Shown: positions 9,903-19,720 of the stretch, one piece after another | Numbering within the stretch: the first letter of the stretch is position 1 | How the letters are laid out: each line of letters begins with the position of its first letter | From: Polytrichum commune | Taxonomy: Eukaryota > Streptophyta > Polytrichopsida > Polytrichales > Polytrichaceae | Length of the DNA stretch: 64,000 nucleotides | NCBI GenBank assembly: GCA_950295325.1 | Contig: OX485803.1 | Coordinates: 16,740,001 to 16,804,000 of the forward strand | Reading direction: 5' to 3' | Notes under the pieces: generated by a model | Database searches by the model: none | The model's input: the letters and a program-made list of their open reading frames with translations, nothing else | What the model was told of the DNA's origin: nothing | Translations under genes and position numbers: made by a program

Positions 9903-11067
9903 CAAGGGCCGGTTTACACTAGGAGTCGAGACCGATTTTTTGTGTCTATAAGGCAAGAATATGTGCTTCTCATTGGTGCAATGTTTGAAATCAATCCTAA
10001 CCATGTTACACCTAGGGTGAGGTTGATTCTATCAAAGGGATTTTTTCATTTTTCAATTTGTAAAAGACATGATCACACATGGTCCAAGCTCAAGCGAAAG
10101 AGACCGCACCATTCTTGGAAGGCCCGAGTCTTAGCCTCACGACCAATTTCAAGAGTGAATGTAAAATCATAATTTCTATAAACATACATTCTTTGAAGTA
10201 GTTAAGGCCGTTCGATTGATTGGAAATCCGAATGGCTCCCTCTCTTTTGCCCTCCCCTTTCAAGACTTTACGCAACGGCCTCCGCTCTTTGACCTCAAGA
10301 CCATTAAACATGAAAAAACTGGTCCTTGTTAGTGCCCAACAAGTTTTTGGGCATAATAGTCGGTCAAGATCCTAGTGATTCTAAATCTAGCCGGTTACAT
10401 GTTGACATCATCTTCCAGTTCTACTTTATTCATTTGAGATCAATATTCTATAGATTCCTCTAAAACGATCGATAACTCTCCCGAAGTCTCCAACTTCAAC
10501 CGATTCTTCCTCAAACTCAACCGGTTCATCTATAACCAACCGCCGGTTCTTCCTGGACATAGGCCCTTGTTATAATCTTATCCTAATGAGTACCGTAACA
10601 CCATAGCAGGTTCGCCACCTGCCGCACGAATATTTAGATTTTTTGAAAAAATAAGGTTTGCGTTCCAAAAATAGATTTTTTTGAAATTCGTCTTTTCATT
10701 TATTGGATTAAAAATCATTTGTGTTTAGGGTGGGAAAGATGTGCAGAAATTTCATCCTAATTGCGTTTTTCATCCATTTATGGCGGCCCAACTTGTTTAA
10801 ACCTAAGTCATTACCCTAATCCTAATTTCTGTCTTTTCGTTTTTATCACAGTATAATTTGAGAGTTATTCGTTTCTCTTTGCCTGTAATTTCTGTTTTTT
10901 TACGTTTTTTTTTGGAAATTATTTATGAACGAACCTGCTATGGTGTTACGGTACCATAGTTGATTGCTGTGGTGTTACCGGTCTTAAGACTAACAAGGGA
11001 CTAAAACCTCATTGAATTGGCCCCAAGAAAAACCGATCTTGACCTCAAGTGTGAACCGGCACTAATA
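9903..11067. repeat. CCGGTT-rich region with inverted ends, possibly CACTA-like
   Basis: A block starting gggccggtttacact near 9906 is inversely similar to the block ending gtgaaccggcact near 11054 (about 35 bp with several mismatches). CCGGTT-type motifs recur between them, for example near 10390, 10517 and 10540. Short subterminal motifs of this kind are seen in plant CACTA elements, but I could not fix the termini or a target duplication. A separate MITE (10593-10951) is inserted inside. Confidence 0.35.
10593..10951. mobile_element. Mariner/Stowaway-like MITE with perfect terminal repeats
   Basis: The left end ccgtaacaccatagcaggtt is exactly mirrored at the right end, and the identity runs 24 bp when the flanking TA is included. 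TA occurs on both sides (10591-10592 and 10952-10953), as for Tc1/mariner elements. The 359-bp interior is AT-rich with no coding capacity. Perfect ends suggest fairly recent insertion. Confidence 0.82.
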
Positions 11068-11414
11068 AGGCCACCCAAAACACATAGTATGCCATATTGC
11101 ATCCCATGAGTTGCATGTGGGGGATGTATATAATAAGAAGCTTATTACGGTCATTCCACACGCATAGCCGACGATGCTAATAATGGCCGGTTTGAAACCC
11201 CGGTAACGTTGTTCGTCATACACAAAGCGAATGGGAGGTCGCCAGGTGGCAGGTGACCGGGTCATCACTTCAAAGCCCATGAGGAAAGCATGCCGCCTGC
11301 GAGCCAAAAGGTGGTGTCCGAGTGGCACCCCAAAATCTAGGCCCCTCGTATTCTTGCGAGATACTAGGCACATAACTTAAGTTATGTGAACTCGTGTAAA
11401 AAGGGGAAGTACTA
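11068..11414. other. Intergenic, no gene seen
   Basis: A 103-codon minus-strand open frame covers most of this stretch but shows no recognisable domain. A gtgtccgagtgg string resembles part of a tRNA but no tRNA fold follows. Confidence 0.4.
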
Positions 11415-12219
11415 CACTGATTGATTATCCCAATTTAGTCCGCGTGGTGGTACTTTGGAACAATGGCTTCCTCATCACACATGACCAAGAACCACCTCGA
11501 CCGTGTAACCTAGTGATCGCGTTTGATTCTCGTCCAAAGACCCTAGCCGTTGACATGGTCTGCTGGAATTTGTGTCAAGCCCTGTCCCTTGGAGGTGGGC
11601 CTAATAACATGACTTATGATGGACTATGAAACACTGGTGATAGTTTGTCATGTAGGAGTCCATGTAGGTTTTCCCTCATCCATGGTATTGTTTTTGGGCC
11701 CATAAGCCTTCACCTTCTGGTGTGAAGGCGACTTGGATGTCTCGGCCTTTTCGACCAATGAGAGATCTTAGAATGAGAGATTTTAGAATGTGTGAAGTGG
11801 CCCTGATTCCCGAAACATGTGTTGTTTTGCCGAATCTCAACTTTCAATGGAGGGTTGTATTTTTTTCCTTCACTAAGTGATATTAAATTCATGAATACAT
11901 ATGCTCGTTTACCATACATTTCAAGAAAATTAATGCATGCTTTTAGGTGTTCATAGAGTGCGTATTTTGTTTTGGTAAGTTCGAAGAGTCTTCATCGTCG
12001 TCGTCGTTAGTGCCACTCCTCCCGAGGCATCTCCAAGCACTGAGGAAATGAAGGAAGCTTGCATTGAGATGTTCTGGCACCTTGATGCTTTTGGCTACCA
12101 AAACCATAGATGTTATAGTGGCACTAATTTCATAGCGTGAAGAAATTTAGTATCACCTTCACTAATTCCCCACAAGCTCTAGTAGCCCACCCTCACTAAA
12201 TGGGATAATCAATGTAGTG
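11415..12219. mobile_element. TIR element with CACTG...TAGTG ends and a 6-bp direct flank repeat
   Basis: The left end cactgattgattatccca and the right end tgggataatcaatgtagtg are imperfect inverted repeats of about 25 bp. The flanks are gtacta at 11409-11414 and again at 12220-12225. Ends of the CACTA/TAGTG kind suggest a CACTA relative, yet those elements normally duplicate 3 bp, so the 6-bp match is unusual or chance. No transposase seen. It contains a small hairpin (gccttcac / gtgaaggc) near 11707-11729. Confidence 0.6.
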
Positions 12220-12335
12220 GTACTATTTTTAGAGTCGAACACTATGAAATCAACAATTTATGGGCTCTAGAATAAGTCGCTTTGTTTTCACCTTCTCAAT
12301 GGACGAGTTTACATAGATACCATGTGTCCCTAGGT

Positions 12336-12422
12336 TTGGGCGAATCAACCCATACACTCGTTCCTTGTCGGATGCCCACACCCTTGCCTCCAAAGAACCA
12401 AGGTACAGGTTGGTTCGCCCAA
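12336..12422. repeat. Inverted repeat with 15-bp perfect arms
   Basis: ttgggcgaatcaacc (12336-12350) and ggttggttcgcccaa (12408-12422) are near-exact complements around a 57-bp spacer. No link to a gene is visible. Confidence 0.6.
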
Positions 12423-12689
12423 GCCGTGTCCCTAGTCGTGTGCTTATTATGGGCACTTCAAACTTCGTAGAGTGATTTTGGGTGGTTGGAATGGTGAGAT
12501 GTAGAACCCACTATGCTTTCGTTTATGATTGAAGGCGGTGAAATTTTTTTGATTGGTGAGAAACTTATGATCGGAGTTTCATATGCTCCTAGGGTCTTCC
12601 ATCAAAGTGCAAATTCTAGAGATTAGAAAGTGGTCATGTAGAGGGGGCTCATTTTAAGGTTCACCCATGTTAGTATGACGTTCTTGGGT

Positions 12690-12960
12690 GTTGGACAAAC
12701 ATGTTATGTGTTTAATACCTTGCATTAGTATGCTCAATATTTTTACGAGGTCTATGCCCACATTACACTATGGTCAACAAGTTTACCATGAGTATATTGA
12801 GCACATGACACTTGGCATTAGTTGCTCAATAACATTTTCCTTTTTCATACTAAAATGTAAACACATGACACTTGTCATTACCTAATATGCTCAAAGCCAT
12901 CTTCCGCTTTCATACTAAATTGTAAATACGCGATATTTGGCATTAATATGTTCAAATGCA
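12690..12960. repeat. Internally repeated sequence, family shared with 63820-63970
   Basis: A unit of about 70-100 bp built around catactaaaatgtaaacac and atgacacttg.cattag occurs about three times here, in decaying form. The same unit appears twice at the right end of the window. Confidence 0.55.
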
Positions 12961-13444
12961 CCTTCCTCGTGCATCGTGTGGTGACCAAGCCCTCACATTA
13001 TATAGGCCATGGAGATGAATGATGGTCCATGCATTGACACCTTCGGAAACATGCCCGCCTCCACGACGCTCTTTTCCCTTCAACCCAATGCCCAACAATT
13101 TATTTCCCATCTTTTTTGGAGGCCGCCGGCCCATAAATAGAAACCCCTTCTTCGTCCCTTTGTATGTTGGAGCAAGGGTGCCATGTTTGCCAAATGTGAC
13201 TTTGACATCGCACAAAGTCCATGTGTTGGCTTACATTGCCCAATAACTTCTCGCATAGTTGGGTGGCAATCTTGCAATGTGCCACTGGGAAACAACGCAC
13301 TCAATCTCCAACACAAATGTGGTGTGAACCACACTATGCTTTGCGGAATTCAAGAACTCCTCTATACATGTCATTTTTGCCGTGGTGTTAGGGCGAGAAA
13401 TGGACTAGTTGACTTTGTTAGGTCGATGAGAGTTGCAATCAACA

Positions 13445-14640
13445 CTAAGTGGCAAATCGAGTATATGTTTCATGGATCGAACAACTTGGAACCCTGAAGA
13501 GCACATTCTCATGTGTGTAGGTTAGTTGCCTTTGGAAATTCATGGCATCCGCAAATACTTTCATGTCACTGCATTTTGCAACAACCTTTAGTTTCAAAGA
13601 ATAATGGTCTAGACCTTTACTAGTTGGCCCACCTTTCGACCAATACATGTAATTAGCAATTTGCATGAATGTTTTAATCAACTCATCCATATTTGCTTCA
13701 TAAAGGCATGTCATCTTGTTCCTAGATTGCTGAAGCCGTTTATCGTGGACAATTTGTGCAAGGTTATAGGTTGGCATTTATGCACGTTGGTCTATAGTCA
13801 TGCCATGTACATAGTCGACAATATATGTTAGAGGCTTGATGATTACACAACTTGAAAAACCAATTGATAAAAAACAATGCATGAAACATGGAGACATATA
13901 TACAATTACACGCAACATATGGCCTCCCCATTGTATGTAGCAAAAATGCCAAAAATTTGACCACCCTTAAAGACCCAACAACCCCTCCTCTATGGCAACA
14001 TTGGATGACAACCACCATGAACGAATGACATGGTATGTAGTTTAAGCATCCTCCATTATATTAACATCCTCGTAGTCTTTGCAAATCTACTTGTATTGAA
14101 ACTACAAAGATGATTCGATGAACTTTTGTGTGAACTTGTCAAGATTTGCAAACCAACAAAAAGACAAGTGCACTCACGATCCCCCATGGGCACAGTTGGA
14201 TCCCCATTCTTGTAAACCTTTGTCACAATATTCCAATTAGTTTAAGCAATGTTACCCATGAATCTCTAAAAGTCATGTGAACCACCTCATTCTCTGCCAT
14301 GACACCATTTAAATTTGCCCAAAACAAAGTTTATGCAACACCGACTTTACATTGCATATCACAACACACTATAAGTAAGTACTTCACAATATTTGGTATT
14401 GTATTCATGACATGTCACAGTCATCCATTCCTTCAGACATTTGACATGATCAAACATGATCCAAGAGTTCTTCACATCCCCTTCGGCTTGCATGCGCTTC
14501 ACAAGCTCCCCCCAATGCTTGGAAAGTCCACCGACATCTTGAAGACGAATACCTTGTCCTTTGATTGGCCAAAGAATCAACTACCATGGATAAATTTGAA
14601 ACCCTAGTGGTCTTTCAAAGACATAATACTATCCATAGTG
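13445..14640 (-). pseudogene. Decayed transposase-like relic
   Basis: Several minus-strand fragments in shifting frames appear to belong to one decayed coding region. 14580-14359 reads ILWPIKGQGIRLQDVGG and later WMTVTCHEYNTKY. About 13980-13900 reads a QWGGHML-type stretch in a second frame. 13777-13445 reads PTYNLAQIVHDKRLQQS, CLYEANMDELIKTFMQIANY and KGLDHYSLKLKVVAKC. Together they resemble uncharacterised transposase-like proteins, perhaps MULE-type, that I associate with seed-free plant genomes. Frame shifts and stops between fragments show it is dead. The family is uncertain. Confidence 0.4.
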
Positions 14641-14685
14641 CCCATTCCACTATGAACAAAACCTTTTGATCTTGACATGAAGTTA

Positions 14686-15079
14686 GAGCATCCTCAGTCG
14701 GTCTAGGTAAAGCTCACTGCAAACCAAGACCTATCTTGCTTAAAATTGCTCAAAATTTAGAGGGAGTGCACCAAATCTTGCTTAAAATGGACAGATCCTC
14801 CCACACTCCCTCTAAATGTCAAAAATTTGGAGGGAGTGTGGGAGGATCTTTCCATTTTTAAGCAAGATTTGGCGCACTCCCTCTAAATTTTGAAAATGTG
14901 GTGTTTTCAATGAGGGATTTCACCTACGTCAAATTTTTACAATTCTTTTTTCTTGAGAAATATCTCACGTTTATTTAGGTGTGCTTCTAATGATGGTAAT
15001 TTCAGTTTCTAATTTTAGGTCAGTCAAAAGATAGGTTTTGGGTTGCAGTGAGCTTTACCTAGACCGACTGAGGATGCTC
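14686..15079. mobile_element. Tourist-like (PIF/Harbinger) MITE with TTA target site
   Basis: The left terminus gagcatcctcagtcggtcta and the right terminus tagaccgactgaggatgctc are perfect complements, and the identity continues inward through the ggtaaagctcactgcaa block. TTA flanks both ends (14683-14685 and 15080-15082), the classic PIF/Harbinger target. The interior is itself a long palindrome (agggagtg, gatcctccc and aagcaagattt blocks on both arms), so a transcript would fold into one long hairpin. No coding capacity. Confidence 0.85.
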
Positions 15080-15082
15080 TTA

Positions 15083-16924
15083 TGGCATTTGGGTGATGAA
15101 AGGGCCGTGAATTTGTCCATAACCATCTCTAAGGGCAATCTATCTAGATGATGTCCTTCAACATTTGTAAGGACTTGAGGAGATAATCAACCACAAATTG
15201 TTTGCTTGCTACCAACACAATTATAAAGTTTTTGTTGTTGTTGGACTCTGCATCACTTTGCTTGCTACACACTGGTACATGATATCCAATGTGTTGTGAC
15301 AAATGCCATGCAAAACAAGGTGGTTACATACACTGAGATGTATGCAACTCAAGTCATACCAACATGTGGGGAATGAACTTATACTATACATGCAAAGCAT
15401 AGAACTAGGCATACTGAGGTGGAGTGACATATCTTACATTCCAACTGCAATTTTTCTGGGCCACAACTCCCACAAAAAATCCTTGGGATTACACTTCCAA
15501 TATTTTCCAAAAGGGGTGGAATATAACATAGGGTGACATTTATTCTTCAAAAGTATAAATCATAATAAAGTTACAATTGACAAAGGATGGCCTTTAGACC
15601 TATACTCAGGATGAAGAAACTTAGCCTATTAGTTATTAGGTAATTTTAACAAAAATAATATATTTGTAACATACATGAACAAATATCCCAAGAGAAATCA
15701 AAAATTTGTTGAGTTATCTTTTTGGAAGAATGCCAACCAAGGCCAAAATGTTTTATATACCTTAAAAAAAACCTTATGCTATTGGCTTAATGAAATGATC
15801 TCTATCATGTCATCCCAACTAATGAGACTAATTTCATTCACAATGTTCAATATTTCATCCATTGAAGGAAACCCTTTGGGAAGGCGGAATGACCTCCCTA
15901 AAATTCTTACGGGGGCTCATTTCCATCCTCTCTCTCTCTCTCTCATGTGGAGTATACTTTGTCCAAAGGCGGAGCACATTGAAGACATCTACTACAAAGG
16001 ATGTAGGGAAGCAAACAAATGGTAGAGTTGCAACTACAGCTAGTGTGGCAGTGACACATGATGTCGGATCTTATTGGATAAGAAGGGTGCAAAAGATGCA
16101 ATGGAAAGCTGGATCAAGATGGGGAATATCATGAAAACCTCCAAACCTTTTAAGCAAACCATCATCCAATGGGAAGAAAATTGGGTCTAGTTGCAACATT
16201 ATGATCTTCTTGAATTGGTTTTTTAAGAGCTAGAGGTTTTTTTAAGTGCAAATATGATGCTTCAAACTCTAAGTGGATAGATGTCAATTCAATTATATCA
16301 ACCATGACAACAACATATTAGCCATCCTCTAAGTTGTATGCATGAATAGCAATAATGTTGAGTTTCCAACATAATTTTGTTGTCTATGTTTATGCTAGTT
16401 CTTATTGATTCATATTTGAACCATTTGTGATGCACTTTTTACACTACATCTCATCAATGATTGTATATTAAAAAATATAAATCATTGCTATGTTTTGTAT
16501 ATTGGAATCTTGAAAAATGCCTCTATTACTTCTAGTCCTACTTTCAAAAAAATCAATTTCTTAAGATAAATATATGATTATGAATAAAAAATCTATAAAT
16601 TTCATAATTAACATACCATCCCATCAAAAGGCTTGAATTCCAATGTTAAGTAACTATAGGGTCCTCAGAATGTATGCCAAAAAAAATAATACCCCCCTTA
16701 TAATATGTTGGATATTGCATGTATATGCAACATTTTACCCTAGGTGATACCCCGTGCAAACAGGACAAGAGTAAACCCTGACCACTAAGTGTTGTTTCCA
16801 AGTACCTTCATTATGAGTGGGGTAATCACAAAAGTCGTTTGGGGGTTGTAGATGACTTGCACAAGTAGAACGTTTGAATGACAAACCATAATCGTTATGG
16901 ATGTTGGCTGGTGGAGGGAAGATG
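15083..16924. other. Intergenic, no gene seen
   Basis: AT-rich. A plus-strand frame at 15862-16134 and others here show no domain that I recognise. A short (CT)n run lies near 15931-15944. The stretch 16250-16700 is very AT-rich. Confidence 0.5.
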
Positions 16925-18139
16925 TCAGAGTTGAAGTCTCTTGTTAGTAGAGAGGAGTGCTCGCAAGCAGCCCCAGACCAGACCTTCATCCGCAACAACG
17001 CCAAATGCACACCAAATCACACCCACCAACACAAATAACGAAAGACACCGGAGAAGAGACACTCGTAACCCACAGACAACAACTTTATTAGTGTTATGGG
17101 CACTAATTTGCCTCAACCGGACAATTGACCACAGGTTGTCTGCTACACCTCCCCAACACCCTAAACCTAGATTCAAAACTAAACTAGTCGGCACCCCCCC
17201 CCACCCATATTCAAAGCCTCAACCCAAGCACTCTTTGAACACTGCCCAACTGCCCCTCCGCAAGAACAAATGGAGTCGCCAAGACAACAGCTGGAGCTGT
17301 CACAACACCACCGCTCAAGCGTCCCCCCGCAAGAACAGATGGAGCCGCCGCAACACCAGATGGCACCACCGGGACCGTCGCATGAATCCCCAAGACAAAT
17401 TCTCAAGCAACTACACCAACATCACATGAGGTCGGCCACCCTAGCTCACATGCTCCGCAAGTAGCCCCAACGAGAGCTCACAACACACACCCAACAAACG
17501 AACATCAACCACTGCCTCCCAAATCGCAATAAGGTACTACATATCCTTAAATACTAACCTAGTTGAGTACCTCACACGGACACATCTCGTAACACCTCAC
17601 CTCCGCACAAACATCATACAAAGGCAAATCACATAGACAAACATACATAGGCCACCAACCAAAGCGGCCACACAAAAACTCAAACAAAACAAAAATCATA
17701 CAAATCAGAGCTTTGGACCACATACCGTCACTTGTCACCGTTGACCGACTAAATGTCGACTGCCACAAAGAGACATACCCCATATCACCACATCTTTGGA
17801 AGCACCTCATGCCTCCACAAAATCTCAACCCCAACACATACACATAGCCCATATTTACAAAACATGCCCCTAAACCCTAACCCAAGCACAAGCACAAAGA
17901 AACACACACAAAACAACACACACAAACACCCCACAACTGGGTCCCCTCATAAACTCTCACTACACATGCAGCTAAACACAAACACAACCAACCCCAATAC
18001 AAATCTGACCACACACAACACAACCTTGAACTCTCCCCTACCCTTGGCAAACCCACACATTCACCACACAACCCAACCTCGGGCAAACCAAAAAACGCAC
18101 CACAACAAGTACCTACCTTGCCTACCTACCACAACAAGA
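16925..18139 (+). repeat. A/C-rich segment, possibly part of a retroelement copy
   Basis: The plus strand is strongly depleted in G and T over about 1.2 kb, the same asymmetry as the coding strand of the retroelement at 6651-9675. Open frames rich in Pro, Thr, His and Asn run through it, but this follows from composition and I would not call them genes. It leads directly into recognisable endonuclease-domain sequence at about 18140. It may be the 5' or internal part of copy 2, joined by deletion. Confidence 0.35.
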
Positions 18140-18830
18140 ACCGAATGAGAACCTAACAATACAATTCATGGAATTCACATACTATAACGATAGAATACCA
18201 GATGATACTATAACCGGAAATATATAAAAATATAAACCATTAATAGCAATATAACCAATAGAGGTTGGAACATAGATCCACTAATAATCATCACGGCTGG
18301 TGCTAGGGCAGCCACACATATCCCCTCTATGAAAAATATTTAAACAATATTTAAAATCCCCAAGATAAACATCAAGCACACATTTGAGGAAATTAATGTG
18401 ATTGCCATACAATATGCTATGTCCATAATCCTACACAAAAGGAGAATAGAAAACAACGAGCCACTACCAACATATACACAACTACCATAATAACCCCAAA
18501 TACCCGCCAACAAATTAATAATTAGGATAAAAATAAAAGATTAAATGCCAACGACAACTAAGGAACCACTCCAACCCAAGCTAGGGTTGTGTGCCATAAT
18601 CTCATGTGAAGCAAAACCACATAGCACATGCCAAGTCACTAACATTAGAACACAACGTCCATACGAGGCATCCACCTTGATTACCCCGATAACTATAGTG
18701 CCCACCCCGAGAGGGGTTAGTAATCCTGCACCACTGTTATTATGCCATGAGGGTATAATACCAAGGGTGGATCGAACGGGCATTTCAATCACGTTGACCT
18801 ATGGTCAACGTTTCTTCTCTCTCTCTACCT
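18140..18830 (+). pseudogene. Decayed 3' part of the non-LTR retroelement, copy 2
   Basis: The translation begins LTIQFMEFTYYNDR, against LTIQFIEFTYCNDR in copy 1, and continues with KYKPLIA, then ITAGARAATHIPSMK and NVIAIQYAMSI, aligned in order with the C-terminus of the copy 1 protein. Several stops and shifts interrupt it. After the coding part the 3' untranslated region also aligns (actatagtgcccaccccgag against actatagtgtccatcctcg). It ends in a stem-loop at 18792-18810 and a TTTC(TC)n tail. Confidence 0.8.
18792..18810 (+). other. 3'-terminal stem-loop of retroelement copy 2
   Basis: cgttgacc tat ggtcaacg is a perfect 8-bp stem with a 3-nt loop. It sits just before the pyrimidine tail, at the same place as the hairpin of copy 1. 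Confidence 0.6.
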
Positions 18831-18925
18831 ACCTTGCTCACCTGGAATAGCACGTAAAAGGTCGCCCACACCCACCGCCGAAGACACACCAACACCAAGG
18901 AACCAAAAAACAACACAAACACAAC

Positions 18926-19466
18926 CACGGGTAGATCACTCTAAGGCATTTTTGTGCACCACGTGCAGCTGGGGTTTTTTTTTTGTCTTGGGGCTATTTA
19001 CCTTCAAGGGCTTAATTAAAGCCTCCCTATAATTACTTAAATTTCAAAAATGGCCCATTTGTTTGCACCCTTCCATTACTTATATTGTCCAAATCACTGC
19101 AATTTTTTGTACTCTATATTCATTTTAAATAATAAAAGCTAATCTACGTCCTAACGCAATTGACGAGTGTTGAGGGAAAGCATGGAAACAAAGAAGGGTG
19201 CAAACATCCCCGTGAGTCCTAAACCCATCTACATACCATATTAAACACACCTTCTAGGATCCTTATCGTCAGTCCCTATATTAATTTTACAAAAAAATAA
19301 TGGCCCATGTTTTATGTCCATCTAACTTACTTATAATGGGATTGTCTACATTTAATGGCCCCTTCATTATTTGGAATTCCTTTATAATTTGTATTTCAAA
19401 TGATTTTAATCCTCTCTATATTATGCCGCACGTCATTTTAAAAATGCACTAAGTGATCTACCCGTG
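18926..19466. mobile_element. hAT-like MITE with 8-bp target duplication
   Basis: The left end cacgggtagatcact and the right end agtgatctacccgtg are perfect inverted repeats, and the arms extend to about 28 bp with mismatches. aacacaac is present on both sides (18918-18925 and 19467-19474), an 8-bp duplication as made by hAT transposases. The 541-bp interior is AT-rich and non-coding, unlike the A/C-rich sequence on both sides. Confidence 0.8.
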
Positions 19467-19720
19467 AACACAACCAAAAACCCAATTGTCAGACACCAAC
19501 AATCCCACACAGAAAACCTCACCTACCCCACACAAACAACACGAACCCTTGCAAATGCCGCAAATAACACCCACAGACACTACACAACCCCAATGCACCC
19601 ACTCAACCCTGAGCACAAACAACCCACTCTACACCCAAATCCGAAATTACCCACTAACAAAACAACCACAAAGAAAAGCAAGCCAGATCAACAATACAAG
19701 CATGCACCCACACGGAACAA
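19467..19720 (+). repeat. A/C-rich segment split by the MITE
   Basis: With the MITE taken out, this stretch continues the A/C-rich sequence of about 18840-18925. Its composition resembles the retroelement coding strand. No domain recognised. Confidence 0.35.

Noticed and set aside
11062..11373. tRNA-like gtgtccgagtgg string and a 103-codon frame
   Set aside because: No acceptor stem or T-arm can be formed around it, and the frame shows no domain.
16941..18148. Long plus-strand open frames rich in Pro, Thr, His and Asn
   Set aside because: They arise from A/C-rich composition, which lacks stop codons in several frames. No domain is visible.
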